Notes: generated by a model not told the origin, from the sequence alone. 64,000 bases of DNA from Isoetes taiwanensis (GCA_021234155.1 JAJEKV010000022.1:2294728-2358727), one strand, 5' to 3'. Shown: positions 33,230-44,783, numbered from the stretch's first letter. Numbers and translations are program-made.

Positions 33230-34265
33230 CTTAAGGTTGATTTTAGCCTACTATACTTTAAATCCCTATTTTGCCTATGATGACTCCAGCATATGAAGCT
33301 TCTATGGCCATCCTATGGATAGTGTAAATGCATGCATTCTTGGGAGTTTAGGCTCTCAATACAATATTACTTTTGCACAAATTAATAGCATAGTTTTATT
33401 CACTGTAAAAAGCATACGGTAGAGGCACATAATTTAAATGTTTTTCCTTAAAATTATCTCACAATGTGGCAAGAAACAATTGTGTAGCCTAAGATCCTTT
33501 TCAAAAGCGTTAATAGGGCTAACAGTTGTATGTGGGCAACAGTGGTCGTGGCTCTAGAAGATCCCAGCGGCTCCCATGCTGGAATGCAGCGTTGCAGAAA
33601 AACTGATCCATGCAAATTCACCATAATCCTCTGATGATCAGCTGAATGTATCCCCTGCGGCAGACTATAGCTTTGAAGAAAAAAGAAAAACATAATACCA
33701 CAACCCTAACCATTGTAGTCGTAGCCTCCATGCCGTGGTGCATTCTATTATATGACATATCTTAATTTGATGTAGAACATGCACTGTAGCAATACCTAAT
33801 AAATGTTTATGGAATCCAAGATAACATAATCAAACTTATCTCAGACCACATACACAAAGTCTATCTCCTCTACAACTTGGACGACGTTGAACCCTGCCCA
33901 AAGCTCATGCATTATGAGGATACCTAGCTTTCTTCATCTTGATAGTTAGGAACAGATAATACTTTTAGTTGTGACAAATTACGCCTCCTTTTTGACGTAA
34001 AATAACAAGAAAGATACTATAAGATGGAATAGCAAAAAAAAATATTAATATTGACAAGGGATGAGGCTATGCATTGCCAATATCCTTTTCAGATTGATAT
34101 GCAACACAATTCAATGAAAATCAATGTCATTTGGTGTCTCTTTGGCTTCACATATTGTTGCTAAATTTGTGCATTCTCTCTAAAATCACCATTCCATCCA
34201 ACCAAATGCTTTGCATTAACTTATATTTGTATCTACGCCCGGCAACGCCGGGCACCCGTTACTAG
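33230..34265 (+). mobile_element. Helitron 3' region and terminus
   Basis: The end is textbook: stem GCCCGGC, loop AAC, stem GCCGGGC (34237-34253), tail ACCCGTTA, then CTAG at 34262-34265 and a host T. Upstream phrases (TTTTGCCTATGATGACTCC, GCATTCTTGGGAGTTTAGG) match 4420-4530, so this is the same family as the element ending at 5255 but better preserved at its tip. No replicase-helicase is visible nearby. The left limit shown is where similarity to the other copy starts, not the true 5' end. Confidence 0.75.
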
Positions 34266-35421
34266 TAGTATAAATATTCATCAAGCCTGTAGTTTGATAG
34301 CCTTTTTAACTGCGCGACATGCAGGATAAGAAATCAAAAAGTGATGTTCATCTTCTATCCCTAAGCCAACTTTGCATATGCGGTATTCCTGTTGTATCTT
34401 TTTCCATCGCCCACACCCGATCTGTAGGTGATGGGAGTTAACCCTCATCGATAGATAAGGTATGCCTGAGATCTTCGTATGCAGTCTATGATGTACATTG
34501 TTGAGCTATATAGATAAACACAGGACTAAATTCTCTCCAGTATAAATCCATCTTTCCATATGCATTTGTCTTGTACTTCTCAACGATCTTGATTCTCATA
34601 AGATCCCGTACTGCTAATGGCTGCTCAGGTATGTTTTCAATTTTAATGCAACATCTTCTCATCCAAGTTTATCCTTCTGCATACCATCCTTTTTCTGCAC
34701 TAGCTTGCATAGCTTTATAAGGAAACTTGTTTATGTGACATAGCTCTTACTCTGACAAGATATATTAGGAACTACCACAATCGTCGGATTCGTCGATCCT
34801 ATGACCTAGATCGTATGTTGGGACCTGTTAGCACCTCTCGTTTCACTTATAGTCATTTATGATTGGAGGCGCCTATGATTTTGAAATATGAAATACGATT
34901 TCGCCTAAGGTTTTGAGGGAATATCGAACCTCTATATGACTTTGCATAAGATTTTAGAATATGAAATATGAGGGCTCGAACCTCTACCAAAATAACTCAA
35001 TGTCCTAATAACACTACTTTAACCAATATACCTAGTAAGCTAATGTGATTATTTTTTATCTTGAATCTATGTTTTTCGTTTTTTATAACAACCCATTCAA
35101 TTGTTTTAGGGATATATGGTCTATGGTTTCAGAAATTCTTATTTTTTTACATCTATATCAAATCCCCCTGGACCCCTGTTATTTTGCTACATATTGCTTC
35201 ACCTTCAAGTGGTAACATATCTGTTTCAACTAATCATTGCATATGATATTTGGATTTTCACACCTAACTCATCAATCAAAAAATGCTTTTGACAGATTCA
35301 ATAATCTTCCATTTCTTTCTAGCCAAACTAGTTGCCCACACTTGACATCTATATAGTATGACAGGCTGCACTAACACACATTCACAAGAACACAACACCG
35401 AACATAACGTTTGTTGTTAAA
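34266..35421. other. No gene recognised
   Basis: AT-rich sequence between two Helitron 3' ends. A phrase near 35175-35195 (CCCCTG, TTGCTACATATT) faintly recalls the dispersed repeat of 241-360. Confidence 0.35.
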
Positions 35422-35450
35422 GCCCTGTAACACGGGGTGCCATTTACTAG
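35422..35450 (+). mobile_element. Helitron 3' terminus, degenerate
   Basis: A weakened stem (CCCTG with CGGGG at 35423-35436), the tail TGCCATTTA and CTAG (35447-35450) followed by T repeat the layout seen at 34265. The partner 5' end is unknown. Confidence 0.5.
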
Positions 35451-36256
35451 TATGAAGCAGACTTAGTGTAGGATTCAGTTGAAAACTTCATGCTTGCTAT
35501 TGTCCAATCTCTTTTAATCCCAAACATTAAACGAGAAATTGAATTGTGTTTTGCTCATAGAATGCCATCCTTTATAGACATTCTATTGGTATTATGCTTG
35601 ATAAAACCAAAAGGAGCTGACTTTGGATTTGGCTAAGGAGCCTTGATAATATTTGAAGCAAGAGAATCAACTCTGGGAGTCGTGATAGAGAATCCAATTG
35701 AAGTTCATAAGAAAATATACGAACCAATTAATCATGATTGGTGTATAGTCTATTTATGGAGCAATGTTGTTAGAAATATAAGAGTTGACTTGGGGTTGGT
35801 CTTGCAATAGGAATATTAAAATTTTTGATGAAAACTAATATGAGCTTACAAGGTGGTGGTAGAGTACTAAAAAGCTTGCTTCTAATTAGATCCGGGTGGA
35901 TCTATAGGTATTACCACTGTATTTATTATAAGCATAAAGAAGCTATGTCTTCTGTATTATGGTATTCTTAAATCTAGGATAAAAAGCATTGAACTCGCAC
36001 TAGCTAACAAATTCAGGATCAGGTACTTAATCAGGTACTTAGTTGCACTAGGTGTGAACTAAAGTAGAAGCTAGCATTCCATACCAGTCCAAGGTATTGG
36101 TAAATGCATCATACAATAGACGTATAGTCTCAATTAGAGTTTAGTGAGAATAGTGGCAAGGTAAGAACCATAAGACCATTAGTCAAAGATGCCTCGCTAT
36201 GTTGGACTTAAGGAGGGTCAATGAGACATCATGTGAGTCACATTAGAGCATTGAAT

Positions 36257-36350
36257 GGAATTGAAGTGCACCCTGTATTCCACATAAGACAATTCAAGAA
36301 AACAATATTGTCCAATGATAAGGTAAAGGCTCTGGCGACAATACTCCTAG
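36257..36350 (+). pseudogene. Ty3-gypsy integrase C-terminal relic
   Basis: The frame reads GIEVHPVFHIRQFKKTIL, the conserved segment just before the chromodomain in gypsy polyproteins (usual form IHPVFHVSxLKK). Surrounding sequence is too decayed to follow. Older than the copy at 11 kb. Confidence 0.65.
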
Positions 36351-36417
36351 CCCGTAGCTCTTTGTTTACTCTTAGGTGATTTAGAACTTGAGAGATTGTT
36401 TAATCTCTTATGTTAGA

Positions 36418-36482
36418 CAGATGGACAGGCAGACAGACAGGCAGGCATGCAGGCAGACAGACAAATAGATAGACAGACAGAC
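36418..36482 (+). repeat. GACA/GGCA microsatellite
   Basis: Mixed GACA, GGCA and GATA tetranucleotides over about 65 bp. Non-coding. Confidence 0.85.
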
Positions 36483-36709
36483 ACAATTTTAATGTCTACG
36501 GGCTGCAGAGTGTTCATGATCTTGTAGTCAATCACCCTCTGAGGTCAAGTGGGAAAGTGAAGAAGAACGTGCAGCAAAGTCATCAATTGGCTCAAATCCC
36601 ATTGAGCACGAGAGGATTATTAGAGTTCAATACGAGATCAGTTACCTAGAAACAAAGAATTATAGACTTGCATCAAGTAGGACATCCGCAAAAAATGAGC
36701 TACGAAATC

Positions 36710-36835
36710 TGGTCACAGGGTGATCGAGGAACGAGTTTTTGAAGGAACTTAATGACGAATTCATGGTCACAGGGTGACCCTGGGAACGAGTTGTTGAAGG
36801 GACTAGCTGACGAAAGCATGGTCACAGGGTGACCC
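36710..36835 (+). repeat. Two-and-a-half units of a 55-bp repeat
   Basis: GGTCACAGGGTGA occurs at about 36712, 36766 and 36821, with GGAACGAGTT and TTGAAGG in the first two units. It lies downstream of the gypsy relic and may belong to it. Confidence 0.75.
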
Positions 36836-37197
36836 AAGTGTCAAAAATAGACATGCAGAATAACACCTATGATTTTTGCAAAACAAGGATTCCCAACTGG
36901 CTTGCCCCAAGGATTTGAAAAGGTAGTACATTGCCTTGATGTTTGTAAATTAGAACTGATTTTAGACCATGGTTATGTGTCCGAGCAATACGGCATACAA
37001 GGAACCCTATAAGAGAGAGACTGCACAAAAGAATGAGGGGAAAAAAACCAAAGCCTTGCGATCTGCTTATGGAAAAACAAATTGATAAGTGATCACTTTG
37101 TGTCTATCCACAATGTATATCGAAATCCATTTTGCTAAAATAAGTGTAGATGTAAATATTTTTTGTAATGCATAACTTATCACAAGTATAGCATGCA

Positions 37198-37362
37198 ACT
37201 TTGTAATTTTTTTATTTTTTTTTGAGGGTAAGAGTGTGTTTTTTGTTATTAATAAAAATAGTAAAGATACAAAGAGTCCCCAATGGGACAAATAGGAAGC
37301 ATTAGGGCTCTCTACTATGCTGTTGTGGAATAGGACTTCCCTTAGTACGCACTTTGTAATTT
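37198..37362 (-). mobile_element. Very short 5'-truncated LINE insertion with target duplication
   Basis: About 142 bp (37209-37350) read, on the minus strand, as a LINE 3' tail ending in an A-run (T-run from 37209 on the plus strand). ACTTTGTAATT flanks both sides (37198-37208 and 37351-37361), a target-site duplication. No coding part survived truncation. Confidence 0.7.
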
Positions 37363-39561
37363 ACTAACCAAAATAGTAGAATGATATCAAACAACATGTG
37401 GTGTTCCTATCTCCATGTGGTCCCTTACCTTTTAGAATTGAAAACTTGTTATCTGTATATCAATGATAAGGCACATCGATTGTTAAAAGTGCAACAATCA
37501 TTTCTTCTGGCTTGGATATAGAATTTGGGTCATTTTTGGCATCTTAAAAATTTGAGATATGACCTTTCTATTTGTGTATAGCTACACATGTCATTCTTTG
37601 ATTGGATTCAGAAGGATGTCTCTGGCTTAACAATGCTAGCCTGCCAGTAACGAGGAACTTAGTTCGTACTGGATGTGTTTAGAGCTAAACAAGATCAAAT
37701 GGCTTTCCAACTTTCTTCAGAAGACTTATTCTATGTAACAAATTGTAGTTCCATTGTCAGTGCTGTTGGGTTTCCTTTGGTGGAGATTAAGCAGGAGTCT
37801 TATCTAAATGTGCGGATAACTTAGAGCAACACACCCTGCTATTGGTTACTATACATGTAGAGTTTTGGATTACAATGGTCTATCTCGATGGCCTCCTCGA
37901 AACATTTCTCGTATCAGACTATCTGCATGTCATCTTTGAAGAAATTAGGCAAGGGCTTCTTCTTGATAATGTTTAATAGTGCCTGAGGCAGTATAGAGAT
38001 TGGTCTCTCGAGGTGTAGATCCTTTGGGCACTAGTTATGTCCTCTTTCAAAATACACACTTGGTTTTTCTCCTAGTATGCTTTCAACCCCTAACATGCCT
38101 TGCTAGTTTTCCATTCCTAATTTGCCTATTGATCTTCTTGCTCATGAGTTTTTAATAGCTATTGCCAATGGTGTATGCATGCATATTTCTCACTATATTA
38201 TAAGTGGCCCACATATTTGTATTTCTATCTCTATTGATCAAGCAAATCCTAAGTGTGTTACTGTCAAAAGTGGCAAGTGGTATAAGAAGCCGATGTTATC
38301 TTTCCTAAATGGCCGACAACTTGCTTCAATATTTCCAGATAAATCATTTACATTTATAAGTACTTCCCCACAACCCATACCTCGTGGACCTACTCCATCT
38401 GCTAGGACTATCGTCCCTCTCTTGATATTGCGTCGTTTAGTATGTCTGACAATGTCTCAAGTGATATGGATGTGATAGAACCTTAAATCTAGTTGTGGCA
38501 AGGCCGCAGGAAGTTACAATTCATCCAGATCTAATGGGAGCTATTGTGGCTCTATCTATGACATCTCCTTTTTGTATTTCAACTTTTCACCATCTCTACA
38601 GATTCCTAAGACTATTACGAAGGTGTCTCTCAGATTATTGTATTTATTGTCCTTGGTTGTAAATGAAACTTCTCTCGTCCCTTAAGAACAAATTGTTTCT
38701 CTATCAGAGTTGTGAATATTATTCCAAGTTGCCGATATTAAAGAACATATGGTGCAATTGCATGGATGTTCTGGTCGTCTGAATATGATTTCACATTGCC
38801 AACATTAAAGAACAGAGTGCAATATCCTCGAACACAAGAGAATTGCATTGTGATAAGTACCAATCTATAAAGGATAAACCATCCTTCCCTCTCTTGGCCC
38901 TCTTTCAAAATTATTTAAGCATTGTAACATGTGTTTGCTTGCCCTCAGGTCTTCCACCATGTTCAAGACCTCATATTCTTTGGCATTTGCTACTCTATTC
39001 TATTCTACATTTTAATGCTATTTTTTTCATTTGTACATATCTCTAGTAGTTGAGAATCAAACTAAACTAAGATAATGATTTTGACCTGACACAAAAGACC
39101 CTTACTGAGAGATTTAGAAAAGAAAAAAGTTTGTGATGGCCTTAGCTTCCACGGGATAAGTTTTTGTAATATTTATTTGCATATTTGAGATCTAGCTATT
39201 TAATGTACATACATTTCATGTCTACACTAATGTAGATTGAACCATGGTATTTTTTCGAATTGTTTAGGTCTGCCCTTGTATTTTTAGCCTTGGTATTTTG
39301 AAATTAGATTTTTTTCAATATAGTGATCAAGATTGTGTTTTTCTGGATATATCTCATGATATGCTTTCGGCCAATTGCAATGATTTAGCTACTAAGTAAT
39401 TTAGTTGTAGGGATATAACTTACCTGAGGCACATCGCATTGCTACCTTATACTATACTTGGGCGCCATTTGATGGGGGGTTGCTAATCATCTGTATCATG
39501 TGGCTTGCCCTATGTTACGATTAGCTTGATGCATGTTAGCGATTAGAGTTGAGTAAGCCGT
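37363..39561. other. No gene recognised
   Basis: AT-rich. An open frame at 38122-38475 (117 codons) has no recognisable domain and I do not call it a gene. Confidence 0.4.
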
Positions 39562-39619
39562 TAAGCAATTAGAGTGAAGCAATAAATTGCTTTAGAATTG
39601 ATTCAACTCTAATTGCTTA
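39562..39619 (+). repeat. Inverted repeat, 14-bp arms
   Basis: TAAGCAATTAGAGT (39562-39575) is the exact inverse of ACTCTAATTGCTTA (39606-39619), with a smaller GAAGCAAT/ATTGCTTT pair inside. A related GATTAGAGTTGAGTAAGC phrase lies just upstream. Probably a small foldback element. Confidence 0.7.
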
Positions 39620-40574
39620 CTGAACTCTAACTGCTTTTTCTTTAAACAGCATAAAAAACCCAACATTCCTTCATTGTATGGGGGAAGGGCAATCGGGACC
39701 CTTTATGGTATGGATGGTGGGGTCTCACGACCAGCGTTAGTTGGGCGCGGGTCACCGACCACACCAGAAAAGGGGACCAGTTGACTTTCCCCCACAAAAT
39801 AGAAGTTGGGGAGAAACTTTTTTTGCAATGAATTTTGCAACAGACTATCGATTTCTGAAGCTGATTTATGTATAGCCAAATTCATAGTATTCTATTCTAT
39901 TCTATTCACAAAGATATAGTCGTTCTTCACCAGATTTACAGCTAACAGAGCTCCTAGCCGAGTTTGCCCCTTTCTGCATGCATTTTTTCTTCAAGTTTTT
40001 TCTAAGCAGGGTTAATTTAATTTAATTTAATTGTATTATCAAGCCATTTAGGCCCCCAGGCCTCTCTGGCAAATATGTACAGTGTAAGCGCTCATCTTAA
40101 TCAGCACATGCATCAAAGTCTGACATAATATATGTTGCGGCTCTCATGTAGGGATACAAGGACCTCAAAATACAATATCGATATGGGAATACTGCCCAGA
40201 AAGATAATGTAGTTTGTTGCTCTCTTCTTTTTTTTTTTTTTTGGGATTTAAGTCTTACTTGGTTTGTTTTTCTCAACCATAAAGAATTTGCATACTGATC
40301 TTAAAGCTGTGGCATGCTGTTTTTGCAATGTTAACAAAAGGATTAATGGAACACAAAAAGATCAAATCCAGTCACACAGGAAGACAAGGAAACAAAAATT
40401 CGGTCACACAGGAAGATAAAAAAGACACAACTCAACTGGCTGGAAACCGGATGTCGGGAATGGCAGACCAAAGTTCCATTCCGTGATGGAAAAGATGCCA
40501 TGTGCCAGCACCGGATTGCACTACCGCCAAAAATTTTGACGTTCTTCTATTTTGTAAGCAATAATGGGCACCCC

Positions 40575-40602
40575 GAGGCCTTTACGCGGGGTAAAGGGCC
40601 TC
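40575..40602 (+). repeat. GC-rich hairpin
   Basis: GAGGCCTTTAC and GTAAAGGGCCTC pair with a single bulged G around a GCGGG loop. It lies in a GC-rich patch next to GCAAGCCTGGT phrases repeated at 40611 and 40708. Confidence 0.65.
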
Positions 40603-40769
40603 GCCAAGGCAAGCCTGGTCCGCACCCGTGGAGACAAATTTCTACTCTTCGATGCAACATGACACGTGGGAGTGCAAATCTTACTCCATTTTTCTTGCCA
40701 TATGCGTGGCAAGCCTGGTAAGAGTGGGTTCACATGCAACAATAGTCAGAATGAGAATGAGAATGATTT

Positions 40770-40935
40770 TTTATCGTCCACTGAGGCCAATCGGCCTATG
40801 GGACCCACAAGGAGCGCAACAAACTTATTACTGTCCGGGTTAAAAAACCCCCGCCCCGAAGGGTTTTCGAGGGAAAAACCGTGGCAGTAATAAGAATGCT
40901 GTCAAACTGTACAAGTATACATCAATGTATATATA
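40770..40935 (-). mobile_element. SINE-like short element containing hairpin copy B
   Basis: Read on the minus strand, this matches 52647-52802: a TTGTACAG phrase, a hairpin with conserved core (40824-40894), GGGTCCCATAGGCCGATTGG, then GGACGATAAA followed by a simple repeat (ATTCTC-type here, TTCC there). A shared body ending in a variable simple repeat is what short retroposons show. I find no clear A and B boxes, so pol III origin is unproven. Confidence 0.6.
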
Positions 40936-40939
40936 CATG

Positions 40940-41230
40940 TCAAGTGTGTGCCCGAGGACATAGCTGATCTCGCATGTCCATAACCTCCTGAATGTATGAT
41001 CCCAGCACCCTTACGGATGCTGTGCTTAATGTCACATGTAATGGCTGGCCAGGCCTGACCAACTCAGCATAGCGCGTCCGAATTTGATCATATGCTGGGC
41101 AACTTTGAAGGGTATGAGATTTATCCTCAATGACTCCCATTTGACAGCATTGACAGAGCCTGTCTTGGCGTGGCTCACCAATCCATCTGCCCGTCTCAAC
41201 ATGTATTGAACCAAAAAAATTACGTGCTAG
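40940..41230 (-). pseudogene. LINE reverse-transcriptase C-terminal zinc-knuckle fragment
   Basis: The minus-strand frame includes VETGRWIGEPRQDRLC, CCQMGVIEDKSHTLQSCPAY and DQIRTRYAEL. This is the cysteine/histidine motif at the end of non-LTR retrotransposon RT proteins (LExGR, R-RxC, C, E-E-H, CPxY). The RT core is absent. Frame ends at 40940. Confidence 0.65.
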
Positions 41231-41659
41231 AACAACTATTGAACTGAAGCTGAAAAAACAAGAAGAAAAGAACAAGAAGTGACCGGTCAAACCTGTAACC
41301 CGAAATTAGGGTACCCAACTACCATTCCGCGTTGTAGGCCTTGCCACGTGTCATCATATAAATGCACCGTTGACAAAAAAATTCGACCCTATTTTTATAT
41401 TGATGAATTGAATGCATTCGGTGGATTTGTGGGCGCTTTAATACTTTCACTTACCAAAACTGTCCCTTACATATGCTGGAAGGGTTCGCTGGATGCGTAG
41501 CAAACGTTGCTTAGTTGTCAGATAATTATTGGTATTTTGTTAATGTTCGGAAAAAAAAAATTGACCTAGTCGAATCTGGGCCTTCAAAAAACAGACACAT
41601 TGAACAACTGCGGATCGATAGAAATTGAAGCGCTCTCAATTATCTCTTCTCCTCATTCA
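41231..41659. promoter_or_regulatory. Upstream region of the kinase gene
   Basis: About 430 bp with a CACGTG (G-box-type) motif near 41345 and no coding sequence. No convincing TATA box. The frame of the kinase is closed by TAG at 41567, so translation starts after that. Confidence 0.35.
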
Positions 41660-43756
41660 ATGGCTGGATCTTACCAATGGCTTAACAATCTAAAGGCCCT
41701 GCCATCTAAGCTTAAGATTGACAATGCTCTAAGAAAGGAAATTGAAGCGCCCTCTTCTCCTCCTTCAATGGCGGCCGGATCTTACGAGTGGCTTAACAAT
41801 CTAAAGGCCTTGCCATCTAAGATTGACAATGCGCTAAGCAAGGACAATTTGATTCATAAAAATCAGTGTGTTGTGCTCAAATCTCTGTTTTATTCAGTGG
41901 CGCAATATGTTGAGTTATGGATGGGTCCTTTGGACTACCACGGTCAGTTGGCAGAAGAATACTACGGCTGTGACTCCCCAGATTTCTTAGCACGCAGGGA
42001 TCGGGATAGAGTTGTAAGCGCTTCTTCAGCAGGCATGGAGCTGGTTAAAGTATTAACGGAGGGCCTGAAGCTCGTCCAGGTCTGTGCAGCAGATCAACTC
42101 AATCCAGGTGAGTTTTTCATGATTCTCGGCAGCTTTGGTCAATTTCGTGAAATTATAGAGGATACCAGAAGATACTGCCAAATGATTAACCGATTAATCT
42201 CACAACGCATCCGGACGAAGAAGAGCTGGATCCGCTTATGTCGCCAGCAAATCGAGTTGGAAGAAAAGCTGGTGGACGAGATTAGGTATAAGGTAGAATT
42301 TGACTGCAAAACATTGCAGACAGCGCTGGAATGGGCTTGTGAGAAAGACAAGTTTGTGTTGCCCAGGAATGAGCCTGTTGGGGCCGAGCAAGACAAGTTT
42401 AAGTTGCTTTTGCAAAGATTTGAAAGATCTGTTAATCAAACAGGGGTTTTTTGCATTAACAATGGGGAACTATCCATTGGGGATAAATTGGGAGGGGGCA
42501 GCTTCGGACAAGTCAGCAAAGGATTTTGGTGTGAAATTCCTGTGGCTGTGAAAGAGTCGGAAGGCAAGGGCCCGGCTATGGACGTGGAAGTTGGTATATT
42601 AAGAAAAATGATGGCTGATTCGACTCACATCGTTCAATTACTAGGACAATGTGAGGAAGAATATATTGTAGATCTTGGTGATGTTGGTATCGCAACAGTT
42701 ACAAAACAACGCCTTGTTTTAGAGCTCATGGACACAGACTTGGAAAAGTTCCTACGAATACAGAAAAAAAGGACTGAAGACCAAAAACTTCCTCTTTTGG
42801 ACTTGGTAGATATCATTTTGCAAATCGCAAAAGGCATGAAGCATCTCCACGATAACAAGGTAAGTTACAGAGATATGAAGCCGGCTAATATTCTAATCAA
42901 GCACAGAGATGATAAGACTAAGAGTCTCCTTATAAAGCTAGCTGACTTTGGTATTTCAAAATCAAATTTTCAGACTGGTTTGCATACCAACATGACAGGC
43001 ACATTACTGTACATGGCTCCAGAAATGCTAATAAACGGGCCTTCAGAATCAGAATGCGAAAACATGTACAGCTCTATGATAGATGTCTATAGTTTTGCAA
43101 TAGTGTGCTCTCAACTCCTCACTGGAGAATCCTGGTATAACATAAACATGAAATCGTCTGACATACTCAAAGAAGTGAAGCAGATACAAGGTGAGCTGAA
43201 AAGCAAACTGTTGGTGCAAAAGGGCATTCCTGGCATGTTAAAAGATTTGTTAGTTAGCTGTTGGGAGGAGGAGGGAAAGAAGCGTCCCACTTTTAAAAAC
43301 ATTTGCGAAGAACTGTGGATTATCAAGGAAGAGCTTTTGATTTGGAAAGACAACTGCTGCCAAGTGCAGATTTCAATGCATGAAACATCAGAGTTAAAAT
43401 CCCAAATGGATTGCCTAGCTGGATTCAGCAAACGTGTTGCTCCTGCCATGCCTCCAATTTCTGCTCCATACTATATTGTTCATGTGCTTTCGGATGTTCA
43501 TGTGCTTTCGGATCGTAGTCGAGCATTGTCTTGGGTATTGTCCACGCCAGGTTTGAGATTTGTTGTACTATTAAATTTATGCGATGACGACATTGATTAT
43601 ACTTCCCAAAGGCTTAACTTTTTTGAAAGGCTACGCCTACAGCTACCGGAAGGGAAAAGGCTACGCCTACAGCTGGGCATAAAAATAAGGTTGAAGTTTA
43701 ACATTGATATGTTACTGGATATTCTAAATCGACATCCAATCTTTAATGGTGTTTAA
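41660..43756 (+). CDS. Protein kinase with helical N-terminal region (MLKL/RIP-like layout)
   Basis: A single exon encodes 698 residues from ATG 41660 (first Met after the in-frame stop at 41567). The N-terminus begins with a duplicated 35-40-residue segment (SYQWLNNLKALPSK, then SYEWLNNLKALPSK). A mostly helical region (about 61-260) follows, in the position where plant MLKL and related proteins carry a four-helix bundle. The kinase domain spans about 270-565: GGGSFGQV loop (278-285), VAVK lysine (298), YRDMKPAN catalytic loop (Asp405, Asn410), DFG (429-431) and APE (453-455). HRD is changed to YRD, but the catalytic Asp is present, so activity is plausible. The C-terminus is a separate domain cut by TAA at 43754; the same frame stays open to 44179. 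Predicted cytosolic signalling kinase, possibly in cell death or immunity; that role is inference. Confidence 0.85.
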   Translation: MAGSYQWLNNLKALPSKLKIDNALRKEIEAPSSPPSMAAGSYEWLNNLKALPSKIDNALSKDNLIHKNQCVVLKSLFYSVAQYVELWMGPLDYHGQLAEEYYGCDSPDFLARRDRDRVVSASSAGMELVKVLTEGLKLVQVCAADQLNPGEFFMILGSFGQFREIIEDTRRYCQMINRLISQRIRTKKSWIRLCRQQIELEEKLVDEIRYKVEFDCKTLQTALEWACEKDKFVLPRNEPVGAEQDKFKLLLQRFERSVNQTGVFCINNGELSIGDKLGGGSFGQVSKGFWCEIPVAVKESEGKGPAMDVEVGILRKMMADSTHIVQLLGQCEEEYIVDLGDVGIATVTKQRLVLELMDTDLEKFLRIQKKRTEDQKLPLLDLVDIILQIAKGMKHLHDNKVSYRDMKPANILIKHRDDKTKSLLIKLADFGISKSNFQTGLHTNMTGTLLYMAPEMLINGPSESECENMYSSMIDVYSFAIVCSQLLTGESWYNINMKSSDILKEVKQIQGELKSKLLVQKGIPGMLKDLLVSCWEEEGKKRPTFKNICEELWIIKEELLIWKDNCCQVQISMHETSELKSQMDCLAGFSKRVAPAMPPISAPYYIVHVLSDVHVLSDRSRALSWVLSTPGLRFVVLLNLCDDDIDYTSQRLNFFERLRLQLPEGKRLRLQLGIKIRLKFNIDMLLDILNRHPIFNGV

Positions 43757-44179
43757 CTTGAGATGTTTTGGCAAAAAATCGAAGATGTTATTCCTGTCTT
43801 GGAGCAGCTCCGAAAAGCACTGCCTGGTTTTGTCATTGCTTTCGCTTTGGGCAACCATTCATTAGAGGTCGTTCAAAAGAAGGTGAGTCATTCCTTGTTC
43901 GATCAAATTTGGGTCACTTTCAATTCCTATAAGAGTGCCAAACCTTTGGGAGCAGCTATTCCATCTTCCAAGATTTTCATTGACAAATTCTACGATAATG
44001 AAGAAGATGCAAAGGAAGCAACTACGATAGCAAATCTCGTAAAGCATAACAATTTGGGTGGCACCATTACTACATGCAGCGTATTCAGTGTATGGAAGCC
44101 CTGGGACATTCATGATACATTGACGCGCGTGCTCAATGATAGTCAGTGTATACTCAATGATACTCGGTGTATTCAGTGA
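43757..44179 (+). pseudogene. In-frame C-terminal continuation of the kinase after a TAA
   Basis: Directly after the kinase stop the identical frame continues for 140 codons: LEMFWQKIEDVIPVLEQLRK, FVIAFALGNHSLEVVQKK, FDQIWVTFNSYKSAKPLG, KIFIDKFYDNEEDAKEATTI. Alternating hydrophobic strands and helices match those before the stop (YYIVHVLSD, LRFVVLLNL), suggesting one alpha/beta domain of about 230 residues interrupted by a nonsense codon. Its last residues are translated from a degenerate CAATGATA/CAGTGTATAC repeat. I do not recognise the domain. Confidence 0.55.
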
Positions 44180-44255
44180 TATCAGTGTATACTCATTGAT
44201 ACTATACTCATTGATACTGAATTGATGCGCATGCTCGATGATACTAATGGTTCTA
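44092..44255 (+). repeat. Kinase 3' tail, paralogous to 58981-59109
   Basis: GGAAGCCCTGGGACATTCATG through ACTAATGGTTCTA recurs at 59 kb, with one internal block of short repeats shorter there. It ends exactly at the Helitron's left border. Confidence 0.9.
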
Positions 44256-44783
44256 TCTTATATTATAATGTTTTAGTGTAAGTAATGGACCACGCCCTAA
44301 TTTCTATGGTTGAGATTTAATAGGGCCTTGATCCTAAGGTCAAGATATGATGAGTGTTTTTTTAGGGCTCCTTCAAGGTCGGGCAGATCGGGAGGCCTGC
44401 CATAGTCTGCACAGGTCGGCCACTATAGATCGACCACTATAGAAGAAGCTAAAGAGGCGAAAACATGGCGGTTTTCTTGCTTTGCACAATAGCAGTATGC
44501 AAAGTTTGTGGCAGCCCGTTTGGCTATGACAAGTACAAAAACAGTAGGTTAGCCCAAGCTTTCCTTTCAAAGTTGTAAACTCAGATATGCAGATGATTAG
44601 ATGCTCTTGCTAAGTCACTGAATGGATGCGCTTGCTGAAGTCGTTGGAGATTAAACAGAGTATGATTGATTTTGTTTATGACAGGAACAGCTTCAACAGG
44701 TTATGCTTGGACCATTGGCTGCTACATGAAAAATTCGGGCGGGCAGATCAACCCTTATATGCACTATAGAACTTTAAACAAGA

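Noticed and set aside
40500-40890. Plus-strand frames of about 70 codons in the GC-rich patch
   Set aside because: They run across the SINE-like element and hairpins and have no protein similarity I recognise.
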